Program-made: the position numbers and the translations under genes
Source of the DNA: Algoriphagus sanaruensis
Lineage (GTDB): Bacteria > Bacteroidota > Bacteroidia > Cytophagales > Cyclobacteriaceae
Direction: 5' to 3'
Assembly: GCF_001593605.1 (NCBI RefSeq)
Contig: NZ_CP012836.1
Location: forward strand, 682,001-746,000
DNA length: 64,000 bases
The notes under the pieces: model-generated
The model's input: the letters and a program-made list of their open reading frames with translations, nothing else
Databases searched by the model: none
What the model was told of the DNA's origin: nothing
In this document: positions 52,000 through 60,152 of the stretch, piece by piece
How positions within the stretch are numbered: the stretch's first letter is position 1
Layout: every line of letters starts with the position of its first letter

Positions 52000-54534
52000 T
52001 TATTGGCCTACCAAGAAAATAGCATTGCTCAATACCAATTTGCCACTTTCCCAGAATCCACGGAATATTGGGTTATCTACGAAATAGACGATTTGGCCTC
52101 TTCCTTGGCGTTCGGCTCCGATCACCATGGATTGTCCCATCTTAGATTTGATTTTATAACCAATGTAGCCTGTTCTATAGGAATCGTTTCCTGCGATGAT
52201 CCCGGCATTGACGCCTCCAGTCAAATATGCAAATCGGTTGGAGTTGTTTTTTAAGGTATAAAACTTCCCTCCGGTGCCATAACCTAATGGGTGAGTTTGA
52301 TCCATTTTGACTTCGTAAATCGCTCCGGCAGTTCCTCCAGAAATGTCTAAGCGCTCACCTTCGGTATAAGGTTCTAGGCGTTCGTCCTTAGCAATTTCTT
52401 GAGCAGCTTTATCGGCAGCTTTTTTCTCCTCATCAGAGTCGTAAGTTTTCAAGGCAAAACCTTCCTTGTTGGCAAAGAGATTGACCGATCCGTCGATGGC
52501 AATTAGCTTGCCTCCTGCTTTCACCCAATCCAATAATTTGCCTTGGGCGGCACCGTTGATTGCAGCGCCAAATGCTGAAGGAAGAATAATGACATCGTAC
52601 TTGCTCAAATCATATCCACCAAGGTTGCTGGCTTCCAAGTTGGCCAGAGGATAATCCAAATCTTTTTCCATGAAGTGCCAAATCTCTCCAAAGTTCAATG
52701 AGGATGTGCCTTGACCGCCTACAAGGGCCACTTTTGGAGCTTGGATAGTTCGGATATTTGGCGAGCCAAAATCCTTTCCTTTATCCATGTATCCTGTCTG
52801 TGTCGTGGCTAGTGTGATTCCAAATCGATTAGCAGTTTCCGTCACCTTTTGATCAAATTGTCCTACATATTCGTTGCCGCCTTTGGTGATGATCAATGTC
52901 CCTGCAGGGAAGCTTTTTCCCTCTACCTCAAATGGATATTCGGCATATTTGACACGGATTTTCTGGTTTAAAAGCGCTGCTAAAAATGCCGCGTCTCGAG
53001 TCCCTTGCCATTGCGCTAAGTAAGCTACTGGAGTTTTACCGATTGTATTTGGGGTAAAGCCGGGCTTTTGGTAACTGGCTACAGGATCCAATCGTGTTTC
53101 CAAAGCAAAGGCCTTTAGTCCATACGCAAAAGGCATCGACCAGCTCGTGATATCGTATGTGATTGAATCGTTCAATACTGGGTTGGGCTCAAATAGCACC
53201 TGAGCCAACACAGACTTAGGTTGGTATGCACTTACGACAATGTCCTGATCGGAAGTTGAGAAGGTCACTCCCGCTTTGCCACTTTGATATTCATAGCCTT
53301 TTAGGCCTGTTTTTGCACCTGCTTTTCCGTATTGAATGCCATTTTTGTCCAAAAGCTCCAACAGTTTCTGAAGCTGAACTGGGTTGTTTTCACCCTTAAT
53401 GACAAAACTTTTAAATTTCCCCTTAGGCGAGGTCTGGTTTGTTTTGAAGTAGTTGGCATACTCATCCAAAAGCCTTTTTGAATTTTGGCTGGTGACTTCT
53501 GCTGCAGACATAGCTGCAGTATAATGCCCTGCAATACGGCTGCTCAAGGTGACAGTATCTCCCACCGAATTGTAACCTCCCACACCTGCACGGCCTCCGC
53601 CACCTTGCTCAATGGTCATTCCAATCGCGCCATTGTACATGGGATAGGTATCCCCATAGGATGGATATAGCAAGTCAAATCGTTCTTTGGTGAAATAAAA
53701 CCGACCCATTTCATCAAAATACTTGGCTGTATTTCTTCCAAAAATATCCTGAAACTCATGTTGAAATGGAGTTAATAATTCATGAAGTGGCTCAGCAGCA
53801 GGGGCCATGTAAAAAGGATTGTCAATGCCTTGCTCATGGAAATCCAAATGAAGTTGTGGCATCCATTGCTGATAGATTTTCAGTCGCTGCTGAGATTCGA
53901 CCTGCACCTGCCAAGCCCAGTCTCTATTTAAGTCAAATAGGTAATGGTTAGCTCTGCCACCCGGCCAAGGCTCATTGTGTTCGACTGATTGCAAGTCAGG
54001 TTGTAGTCGGGTATTCATTTTTTGATTGTACCACATCGCATATCGGTCCCGTCCATCAGGATTGATGCAAGGATCGATGATGATGACTTGATTTTTGAGC
54101 CAGTCCTGAGATTTAGCATTCGCAGGATTTGCCAAGGTAAAAAAGGATGAAATGGCCGCTTCCATTCCCACAGATTCGTTTCCGTGCACATTGAAAGACA
54201 TCCAGTTGATTGGAATAGAAGTACTAGGAGTTCCTTCCATCAAGCCTGCTCGCTTGAGGTTATCTGTACGGATTTGCTCCAAATTGGCCATGTTCTCAGG
54301 ACTAGAAAGAATCGCGATGAATAGAGGGCGCTTTTCATTGGTTTCTCCGTATTGAATGAGCTTGATGTTTGGATTTTGAGAAGCTACATATTCAAAATAA
54401 TCCACCATTCGGTGATGTGGAGTAAATCGGTCTCCAGGCTTATAGCCAAGAAATTGCTCTGGGGTTTTGAGCTGTGCCAATGCCCCAAAAAGTATGGAAA
54501 GCACCAGCGATAAGGTCAATACACTCTTTTTCAT
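52000..54534 (-). CDS. Secreted M14-family zinc carboxypeptidase
   Basis: The 844-residue protein has a signal peptide (VLTLSLVLSILFGALAQ) and an N-terminal peptidase M14 domain: the first two zinc ligands are in NVHGNESVGME (H-x-x-E), the third in PQLHLDFHEQG, substrate-binding residues lie in NPDGRDRYAMWYN, and the catalytic Glu is in GMTIEQGGGG. The C-terminal half (from about residue 560) resembles a glutamine-amidotransferase-like fold, as in many large Bacteroidetes M14 proteins. It should cleave C-terminal residues from peptides in the periplasm. It stands alone with a terminator. Confidence 0.9.
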   Translation of the reverse strand: MKKSVLTLSLVLSILFGALAQLKTPEQFLGYKPGDRFTPHHRMVDYFEYVASQNPNIKLIQYGETNEKRPLFIAILSSPENMANLEQIRTDNLKRAGLMEGTPSTSIPINWMSFNVHGNESVGMEAAISSFFTLANPANAKSQDWLKNQVIIIDPCINPDGRDRYAMWYNQKMNTRLQPDLQSVEHNEPWPGGRANHYLFDLNRDWAWQVQVESQQRLKIYQQWMPQLHLDFHEQGIDNPFYMAPAAEPLHELLTPFQHEFQDIFGRNTAKYFDEMGRFYFTKERFDLLYPSYGDTYPMYNGAIGMTIEQGGGGRAGVGGYNSVGDTVTLSSRIAGHYTAAMSAAEVTSQNSKRLLDEYANYFKTNQTSPKGKFKSFVIKGENNPVQLQKLLELLDKNGIQYGKAGAKTGLKGYEYQSGKAGVTFSTSDQDIVVSAYQPKSVLAQVLFEPNPVLNDSITYDITSWSMPFAYGLKAFALETRLDPVASYQKPGFTPNTIGKTPVAYLAQWQGTRDAAFLAALLNQKIRVKYAEYPFEVEGKSFPAGTLIITKGGNEYVGQFDQKVTETANRFGITLATTQTGYMDKGKDFGSPNIRTIQAPKVALVGGQGTSSLNFGEIWHFMEKDLDYPLANLEASNLGGYDLSKYDVIILPSAFGAAINGAAQGKLLDWVKAGGKLIAIDGSVNLFANKEGFALKTYDSDEEKKAADKAAQEIAKDERLEPYTEGERLDISGGTAGAIYEVKMDQTHPLGYGTGGKFYTLKNNSNRFAYLTGGVNAGIIAGNDSYRTGYIGYKIKSKMGQSMVIGAERQGRGQIVYFVDNPIFRGFWESGKLVLSNAIFLVGQ

Positions 54535-54649
54535 ATAGAAAATATTGTTTCAGGCGGGAAGTTAATGCCTTTTATTGGGATGGAAATTACCAATTAGGGA
54601 AAAGTAATTGGTCGATTTAGACGAGAGATTTACAGTCACTAAAACAGCA

Positions 54650-54680
54650 AAAGACTGCCCCTGAAGGAAGCAGTCTTTTC
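54650..54680. terminator. Terminator after ohr
   Basis: AAAAGACTGC (54650-54659) and GCAGTCTTTT (54671-54680) form a 10-pair stem with an 11-base loop, 20 bases after the ohr stop codon on the minus strand. The rest of 54535-54649 shows nothing recognisable. Confidence 0.75.
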
Positions 54681-54700
54681 CAGAAAAATTTGTCTATCTC

Positions 54701-55120
54701 TTAAACTGCTTTGGCAGTTACTTCAATATTTCCTCGAGTTGCCTTAGAATAAGGGCATACTTGGTGAGCTGCATCTACTAATTGTTGAGCATGCTCAAGC
54801 GAATCTGCATGAGGGATCTTTACTTCGATATCCACGGCAAGTCCAAAGCTGTCTGGGCCGTAATGTCCCAAATGAACTTTAGCTTTGATTTCGGAGTCAC
54901 GAAGACTGGTTTTGCCAGCTACTGCTGCCAAAGCTCCTCCAAAGCAAGCAGCATATCCAGCAGCAAAGAGTTGCTCAGGGTTGGTTTTTCCTCCTTCTCC
55001 GCCGATTTCTTTCGGCATTGCCACGTCAAAATCTAGCATTCCGTCATCAGTTCTGACATGACCTTTTCTTCCTCCGGTATTGACTGCCACGGCAGTGTAG
55101 TCTACAATCAGTTTTTCCAT
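54701..55120 (-). CDS. ohr: Organic hydroperoxide reductase Ohr
   Basis: The 139-residue protein has both active cysteines of the Ohr family, Cys59 in AAGYAACFGGAL and Cys122 in HQVCPYSKATRGN, and the usual NPEQLFAAGYA segment. It reduces organic hydroperoxides with thiol (lipoyl) help in the cytoplasm. It starts one base after the ohrR stop codon, so the pair is one operon with the repressor gene first. Confidence 0.93.
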   Translation of the reverse strand: MEKLIVDYTAVAVNTGGRKGHVRTDDGMLDFDVAMPKEIGGEGGKTNPEQLFAAGYAACFGGALAAVAGKTSLRDSEIKAKVHLGHYGPDSFGLAVDIEVKIPHADSLEHAQQLVDAAHQVCPYSKATRGNIEVTAKAV

Positions 55121-55121
55121 T

Positions 55122-55565
55122 TTACGTTTTTGATGATTTGAGTTGTTCTAAAAGACCCGCTAAGGTTGGCTGAAGCGAGGAAGTCGATTCACCAAATTTT
55201 TGGGTTAGTTGGACTTCCAACTCTCGAAGGGCACCCAAGGTTTTGGATTGAAGAGATTTTCCGGGATAAGTCAAATGAATGCTCACCGTTCGCTCGTCGA
55301 CATCCCCTCTTTTACGCTTGAGTAAATTTTGGGCTTCCAGCTTTTTAAGCAAGGGAGTTAATGTGCCAGAATCGAGTTGGAGTTTGGAGCCAAGTTCATG
55401 GACTTTTAGTCCATCTTCTTCCCATAGGATAGACAGAACCAAAAACTGTAGATATGTTATCCCTAGGGGATTAAGCTGTAGCTGAATTTGTTGGATCAAA
55501 AGTCTTGAGCTGGAATAAAGGAGCTGGGAAAGATGAAGAGTCGGAAATTCGTTAGGATTGATCAT
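55122..55565 (-). CDS. ohrR: MarR-family regulator OhrR without the sensing cysteine
   Basis: The 147-residue protein has the winged helix of the OhrR branch (LKVHELGSKLQLDSGTLTPLLKKLE, then the wing RGDVDERTVSIHLT) and the OhrR dimer helix start. In OhrR the peroxide-sensing Cys lies in a QLCFALYSASR-like sequence; here the same place reads HLSQLLYSSSR with Ser13, and there is no cysteine anywhere in the protein. It controls ohr, which follows after one base. The missing Cys suggests another way of sensing, or constitutive repression. Confidence 0.88.
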   Translation of the reverse strand: MINPNEFPTLHLSQLLYSSSRLLIQQIQLQLNPLGITYLQFLVLSILWEEDGLKVHELGSKLQLDSGTLTPLLKKLEAQNLLKRKRGDVDERTVSIHLTYPGKSLQSKTLGALRELEVQLTQKFGESTSSLQPTLAGLLEQLKSSKT

Positions 55566-55567
55566 AA

Positions 55568-55608
55568 AAACAGGATTGAATACAATCTACTTGTTTTCAA
55601 TCCTGTTT
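55568..55608. promoter_or_regulatory. Inverted repeat upstream of ohrR, candidate OhrR operator
   Basis: AAACAGGATTGAA (55568-55580) and its reverse complement TTCAATCCTGTTT (55596-55608) are separated by 15 bases, starting two bases before the ohrR ATG. A smaller repeat GATTG-AATA-CAATC lies at 55574-55587 within it. MarR-family repressors commonly bind such sites to control their own operon. Confidence 0.55.
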
Positions 55609-55725
55609 GAAAAATTTTTGTGAAGAAATGGGCTAGTTTTTTTATCCACATTGGGATAACCAAATCCTAAATAAACCAATAGGAGTGTTTTGGAGGAATG
55701 ATTTCCCGCATTTCCGATTCTTAAA

Positions 55726-57033
55726 TCAAAGAGATAGGCCTCTTTGGTACACGTAATGAAGCTTGGAGTTTGCTTCCCAATCATCCTTGAAAACTTGGGC
55801 AATAGGATCCCACTTGAGCGGTCTTCGCAGCTGGTGAGCGATATTGCCGATGGTGCAGGCCGAACAAGTGCTGTGCCCAACTTCCACAGGAACGATTGGA
55901 TCTTTTCTCTTTCGGATACAGTCGATAAAGTCCACATGATGAGCTCCAAAGCTGAAATTTTCTGGTTCTTTTCCTATTTGCAACTCAGCAAGAGAAGTAT
56001 CATAGTTGCCTCGTGATACTTTGATCCAACCCTTTTCACCCAAAAATTTTACGCCTTGTCTTCCCTCGTCAAATTTGGTAATCAATACTTCCACTCCATT
56101 TGCATAACGATAGGTAAGTGGTTGATCACCTGAGGCCGGAATAACTTCAATGGGTCCATTTCGATCCATGCTGAGTCCCCACTGAGCGATGTCGATCATG
56201 TGAGCTCCCCAATCGGTCATCAATCCTCCTCCTGTTTCTTGGTACCAGCGCCATGCACCCCAGGCCGATTCATTTTTTTCTGGGTTTAAAGAAATGCCAG
56301 GATTCAACAAATCATTGAATGGCAAGGTAGGTATAGGACCAAGCCATTTTTCCCAATTTAATCCGGAAGGAATTGCTTCCTCCGCAAGATCATAGGGTTT
56401 TGGGTGGGGATTGTCACCGACATGGACTAGCACTTGTGATATTTTTCCTAGTCGCCCTCGCTGTACATGCATGGCTGCGGTCTGGAAGTTTACAGCGGCC
56501 CGTTGCATAGATCCGACTGCCAGAACGACTCCATTTTCTCGAACGGCTTTGACCAACTCCTGACCTTCTTTGATGGTAAAAGTCAAAGGCTTTTCTAGGT
56601 AAATATCTTTTTTGGCGCGACAGGCATCTATTGCCATCAAGGCATGCCAATGATCTGGAGAGGCAATTACTACGGCATCGACTTCAGGGTTTGCTAAAAG
56701 CTCTCGATAGTCTTCGTATAATTTAGGAGCGACATAGGGCTTTCCGGCCTCAGTAAGATTTTTCTGAACACGTAATGCAAATCGTTCTCTCTTGATGGCA
56801 TAGACATCCGCCGCCGCAACAGCTTCGACGCCTGGAATCCGCATAAAATTGTTCAATAGCCCCATGGCCTGTCTGCCTACCCCAATGAATCCAAGTCGGA
56901 CTCGTTCGTGAGCGGGTTGGAATGGAGAAGAATCTGAAGAAGCAAAGGAAAGTCCAGGGATTAAACTGGCACCTGCAGTAGTCAAAAGACTGGTGCTGAG
57001 AAATTTTCGTCGAGAGAATGAATTGCCGCTCAT
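55726..57033 (-). CDS. Gfo/Idh/MocA oxidoreductase with Tat signal
   Basis: The 435-residue protein starts with a twin-arginine signal SRRKFLSTSLLTTAGASLIP, so it is folded with its cofactor before export. The NAD(P)-binding domain follows with GFIGVGRQAMGLLNNF and DVYAIKRERF, then EKPLTFTIKEGQELV with the Lys of the EKP motif. The C-terminal domain contains DWGAHMIDIAQWGL, common to sugar-dehydrogenase-like Bacteroidetes members. It probably oxidises or isomerises a sugar or glycoside in the periplasm. It lies between ohrR and the divergent oxyR gene and is unlikely to be part of the peroxide response. Confidence 0.88.
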   Translation of the reverse strand: MSGNSFSRRKFLSTSLLTTAGASLIPGLSFASSDSSPFQPAHERVRLGFIGVGRQAMGLLNNFMRIPGVEAVAAADVYAIKRERFALRVQKNLTEAGKPYVAPKLYEDYRELLANPEVDAVVIASPDHWHALMAIDACRAKKDIYLEKPLTFTIKEGQELVKAVRENGVVLAVGSMQRAAVNFQTAAMHVQRGRLGKISQVLVHVGDNPHPKPYDLAEEAIPSGLNWEKWLGPIPTLPFNDLLNPGISLNPEKNESAWGAWRWYQETGGGLMTDWGAHMIDIAQWGLSMDRNGPIEVIPASGDQPLTYRYANGVEVLITKFDEGRQGVKFLGEKGWIKVSRGNYDTSLAELQIGKEPENFSFGAHHVDFIDCIRKRKDPIVPVEVGHSTCSACTIGNIAHQLRRPLKWDPIAQVFKDDWEANSKLHYVYQRGLSL

Positions 57034-57217
57034 GAGGTTATTGGGTTTAGAGAATAATGCACAAAATGTATAATAAATTATCAGAAAGGATCCTGCTTTC
57101 GAAATTTCCTCTCGCTATTTTGATAAAAGAAGGATAATTCAAGATGAAAGGCCGGGTTTTGTGACTTTATTCAGTTTTTTTGTTTGAACTCTTTTGGGAT
57201 CTTTTTCCTTTCTTGTC

Positions 57218-57232
57218 ATAGAAATTTTCTAT
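57218..57232. promoter_or_regulatory. Candidate OxyR site ATAG-N7-CTAT before oxyR
   Basis: ATAGAAATTTTCTAT is a seven-base inverted repeat with a one-base centre, four bases before the oxyR ATG. It matches the outer ATAG-N7-CTAT pattern of the OxyR recognition element known from Escherichia coli; only one such element, not two, is visible. It would suit autoregulation. Confidence 0.5.
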
Positions 57233-57236
57233 CAAA

Positions 57237-58169
57237 ATGACCATCCAACAACTGGAATACCTGATCGCAGTGGATAAGCATCGTCACTTTGGACATGCTG
57301 CAGAATCCTGCTTTGTGACTCAGCCTACCCTCAGCGCCCAATTGGGAAAATTGGAAAAAGAGCTCGGTGTAATCTTATTTGATCGAAGCAAAATGCCTGT
57401 CATTCCAACGGAAATCGGAGTACAGATCATCGCTCAGGCCAAGAAGGTAGTTTCTGAAAGTAGAGGAATTTTAGAGCTGGTAGCTCAGCTTAAAGGAGAT
57501 ATTTCGGGCACCTTGAAAATGGGTATAATTCCTACCCTTGCTCCGTACCTTTTGCATCGCTTTATCCGGAAATTTTTGGATAAATATCCGAATGTCAAGT
57601 TGGAGGTTCACGAAATGGTCACCGAGGAGGTAGTCAAAAAGCTTAAGAACGATGAACTCGATTTGGGGATTATTGTGACTCCGTTGGATGAGTCAGGAAT
57701 TGTCGAAAAACCCATGTTTTACGAAAAGTTTTACGCTTACTTTTCCAAAGGACATCAACTCCTTCGAGAGACTGAAATCACAGCCCAACAACTGAAATCG
57801 GATGAGTTATGGATCTTGCAGCAAGGGCATTGTTTCAGAGATCAGGTGATTAGCTTTTGTGATCAGCGAATGGCTGGACATAAAAACTTCCATTATGAAA
57901 GTGGTTCTCTTGAGGGGCTGCGCAATATGGTCAATCGATATGAAGGGGTAACACTCCTGCCTGAATTGGCTACTGTAGATTTGTCGGATGAGGAAAAATC
58001 AAGACTGCGGCCCTTCAAAGGGACAGCACCCATCCGTGAGGTGAGCATTATTTTGAATCGGAATTTTCTGAAGCAAAAGTTGGTCGAGCTTTTATATAAG
58101 GAAATCACCGAAGCTATCCCTCAGGAAATGACTTCCAAGGCTCATGGTAAAGTGGTGAGGTTTAAGTAG
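57237..58169 (+). CDS. oxyR: LysR-family hydrogen peroxide sensor OxyR
   Basis: The 310-residue protein has an N-terminal LysR helix-turn-helix (MTIQQLEYLIAVDKHRHFGH, FVTQPTLSAQLGKLE) and the OxyR redox segment QGHCFRDQVISFC with Cys199 and Cys208, the same numbers as in E. coli OxyR, followed by LEGLRNMVNRYEGVTLLPE. Oxidation to the disulfide should activate peroxide-defence genes. A candidate OxyR site overlaps the start region. Its stop lies three bases from that of the convergent NlpE-like gene. Confidence 0.95.
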   Translation: MTIQQLEYLIAVDKHRHFGHAAESCFVTQPTLSAQLGKLEKELGVILFDRSKMPVIPTEIGVQIIAQAKKVVSESRGILELVAQLKGDISGTLKMGIIPTLAPYLLHRFIRKFLDKYPNVKLEVHEMVTEEVVKKLKNDELDLGIIVTPLDESGIVEKPMFYEKFYAYFSKGHQLLRETEITAQQLKSDELWILQQGHCFRDQVISFCDQRMAGHKNFHYESGSLEGLRNMVNRYEGVTLLPELATVDLSDEEKSRLRPFKGTAPIREVSIILNRNFLKQKLVELLYKEITEAIPQEMTSKAHGKVVRFK

Positions 58170-58172
58170 GAT

Positions 58173-58646
58173 TTATTTTTTGTGGAGGATATAACGATCT
58201 GCCAATTGCCCTTTAATTTTATTTCCTTCTTGATCGAGGTGCCAGATTTGGTTTTCTCCGACCTTGTATTTCCCCGGAGTATCTCCAATCAAACCCAAAA
58301 GCTGGATGCTAGAGCCTTCTTCATTCCAAGTAAATTTTCCTGTGAAAATTTCCTCGCGGGCATCATTTAAGCCTAGATAATTGGTCTTCAATTCAAAGCT
58401 TTGGTCTGGATTTAAAGTCAGCCATGTTTCTATCCCTTCGCAACTTGCGCATGGAAGGACATTGAAGTAGGTACCTGTCCAATCCAGAGCCGTTTGGGAA
58501 TTGTCGGGGGACGAAAGAACAGGTTCATTAATCAGGTTTCGGGCTTCCACTTGGGTGTTACCTTCCATTTGATCCTGTTCCTTGTTTTGATGGCAAGCTA
58601 CAAGGAATACCATAAGTAAAGCTGAGTAGAAATTCCTTTTCATCAT
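58173..58646 (-). CDS. NlpE N-terminal-like lipoprotein
   Basis: The 157-residue protein has a lipoprotein signal (LLMVFLVACHQ; lipidated Cys18) and, from about residue 55, the NlpE barrel signature WTGTYFNVLPCASCEGIETWLTL (in parts W-G-Y, LPCASCEG) with the CxxC pair. NlpE proteins act in copper tolerance and envelope stress in other bacteria. It lacks the C-terminal domain of NlpE. It is 43 bases after the DUF1569 gene on the same strand and may be cotranscribed. Confidence 0.82.
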   Translation of the reverse strand: MMKRNFYSALLMVFLVACHQNKEQDQMEGNTQVEARNLINEPVLSSPDNSQTALDWTGTYFNVLPCASCEGIETWLTLNPDQSFELKTNYLGLNDAREEIFTGKFTWNEEGSSIQLLGLIGDTPGKYKVGENQIWHLDQEGNKIKGQLADRYILHKK

Positions 58647-58689
58647 TTGAATGTCACCTTTAACGATGGTAAATCAAGGTCTACCTACC

Positions 58690-59142
58690 TTATACCCCAA
58701 ATTGAGTAAGATGATGGTCAAGGTGTTTGTAAAACATATTATTCCACTCTAAGGAGCTTAAAGGACCAAAAGACAGGGATTCTTTTCCTTCAAAATGATC
58801 TCTGCCTAGTGCAAGGGTATGCTGTAAATAATTAATAAGCCGAGCTTTTTCCTCTTCAAAATTTCTACGGTCCGGAATAATAAAAACAGGAGCCGTCCTA
58901 ATATTTTTCTTGTATGGGACTTCATTGACCACACCGTTTTTGACAAATGCTTTCAGAAGCAGTCTCATAATCGGATTTGGCTTAGGATGCTTGTTGGTAA
59001 ATGCCATTTCGTAGGTAACCGAACAATGGGCAAGCATTTGATCCACGGACATTTTTCCCCAAAGTGCTGGGGTATCAGGTTTAAGATGGTTGATCCGATC
59101 GATCAATTCAGCGGTAACTTGGGAGTCAAAGATATTTTTCAT
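58690..59142 (-). CDS. DUF1569 (DinB-like) protein
   Basis: The 150-residue product has the DUF1569 pattern: RINHLKPDTPALWGKMSVDQMLAHC near the start, given here as key parts (DTPALWG, MSVDQMLAHC), and HLDHHLTQFGV at the end, so His residues in both places could bind a metal as in DinB/YfiT four-helix proteins. The biochemical role is unknown. It lies upstream of the NlpE-like gene. Confidence 0.78.
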   Translation of the reverse strand: MKNIFDSQVTAELIDRINHLKPDTPALWGKMSVDQMLAHCSVTYEMAFTNKHPKPNPIMRLLLKAFVKNGVVNEVPYKKNIRTAPVFIIPDRRNFEEEKARLINYLQHTLALGRDHFEGKESLSFGPLSSLEWNNMFYKHLDHHLTQFGV

Positions 59143-59193
59143 AGCTGCGGGTTTGACGGAAGTAATTTAGGGAAAAAGGAGAAAAATTTTTGA

Positions 59194-59226
59194 TATAAAT
59201 AGGTTTATATTGTAAACCTATTTATA
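59194..59226. promoter_or_regulatory. Perfect 14-base inverted repeat, candidate operator of the winged-helix regulator
   Basis: TATAAATAGGTTTA (59194-59207), TATTG and TAAACCTATTTATA (59213-59226) form a perfect inverted repeat 33 bases before the ATG of the membrane-protein gene. Its length and AT-rich palindromic form suit a dimeric winged-helix regulator; the only such gene nearby is at 59828 in the same operon. There is no T-run and no gene ends just before it, so a terminator is unlikely. Confidence 0.6.
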
Positions 59227-59259
59227 CTTGTTTCGTTATTGATTTTAAAATCATAAATC

Positions 59260-59835
59260 ATGGAAAAACAATTAAGCAGTTCGGAATCCTTGGCACTGAT
59301 CACGGAGATGATCCAAAAGGCCAAAAAGGAAGCCGCCGGAGATGGAAGCTTTCAGCTATTGCTCTGGGGCTGGGTAATTACCTTGTGCAATTTTGGGCAT
59401 TATTTCTTGGCCAAGTCCCGATATGAAATGCCCTATATCGTTTGGTTGGCGGTGATTCCTGCCTTAGGTTGGAGTTTTGCACATGAGTTCAAGAAGCGAA
59501 AAGCATCTCGTATCAAGACTCATTTGGATGATTTATTAGGGCAGCTTTGGGTGGCTGTATTTGGAGGAATGGTGATTGTCTTGGCTTTTATGCCGGCCTT
59601 AGCGTTTCGACACAATCCTGTCATTTTGCTTTTGGCGGCAGTGGGTGTATTCGTCACCGGAGCGATTATTAAAGACAATTCGGTCAAATTGGGAGGATTG
59701 GTTTTGTTCCTGGGTTCGATTATCGGATTTTTGCTGCCTGTTGACGAGCAATATCTCGTAGCGGGCATTGCTATGGTATTCGGCTATTTGGTCCCTGGAT
59801 ATTTATTGAAAAACAAATTTAAAAGTCGTGTTTAA
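59260..59835 (+). CDS. Membrane protein in operon with a winged-helix regulator
   Basis: The 191-residue protein has about six hydrophobic helices in pairs after a charged N-terminal helix (SESLALITEMIQKAKKEA). The cytoplasmic loop HEFKKRKASRIKTHLDDL is basic. I do not recognise the family beyond small membrane proteins that often precede a PF13601-type regulator. It overlaps the regulator gene by eight bases and is downstream of a strong palindrome. Confidence 0.75.
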   Translation: MEKQLSSSESLALITEMIQKAKKEAAGDGSFQLLLWGWVITLCNFGHYFLAKSRYEMPYIVWLAVIPALGWSFAHEFKKRKASRIKTHLDDLLGQLWVAVFGGMVIVLAFMPALAFRHNPVILLLAAVGVFVTGAIIKDNSVKLGGLVLFLGSIIGFLLPVDEQYLVAGIAMVFGYLVPGYLLKNKFKSRV

Positions 59836-60109
59836 GCCTCTAGATCCTCTCCTTCATTCGCAACTCAGACTTGCGATCATGTCCCTTTTGATCGGGCTGG
59901 AGGAGGCTGATTTTACCTTTATCAAAGAAAAAACAGAATCGACAGCGGGTAATCTGAGCGTACAGCTCGACAAGCTGGAGAAAGCAGGGTATATCTCGAT
60001 CGAAAAATCCTTCAAGGGAAAGCGACCACTTACTACCTGCAAGATTACTTCAACAGGCGTAAAAGCATTTGAGGAGTATGTCGAAAATCTGAAAAACTAT
60101 ATTTCTTAA
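59828..60109 (+). CDS. Small winged-helix transcriptional regulator (HTH_34 type)
   Basis: The 93-residue product starts with GTG (59828) and is a single winged-helix domain: PLLHSQLRLAIMSLL, then ESTAGNLSVQLDKLEKAGY with the recognition helix, and a wing with FKGKRPLTTCKITSTG. It fits the PF13601 family of small MarR/ArsR-like regulators. It overlaps the membrane-protein gene by eight bases, so regulator and membrane protein are coupled. The 14-base palindrome upstream of the operon is the obvious candidate target for autoregulation. Confidence 0.88.
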   Translation: MFKPLDPLLHSQLRLAIMSLLIGLEEADFTFIKEKTESTAGNLSVQLDKLEKAGYISIEKSFKGKRPLTTCKITSTGVKAFEEYVENLKNYIS

Positions 60110-60152
60110 AAAATTTTCTCATTTAAGTTTATAAAATAAATCAATTTATGTT

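Noticed and set aside
55587..55949. Minus-strand 120-codon frame overlapping the end of the Gfo/Idh gene
   Set aside because: It runs in another frame of a clear oxidoreductase gene, shows no family features and extends into the ohrR upstream inverted repeat.
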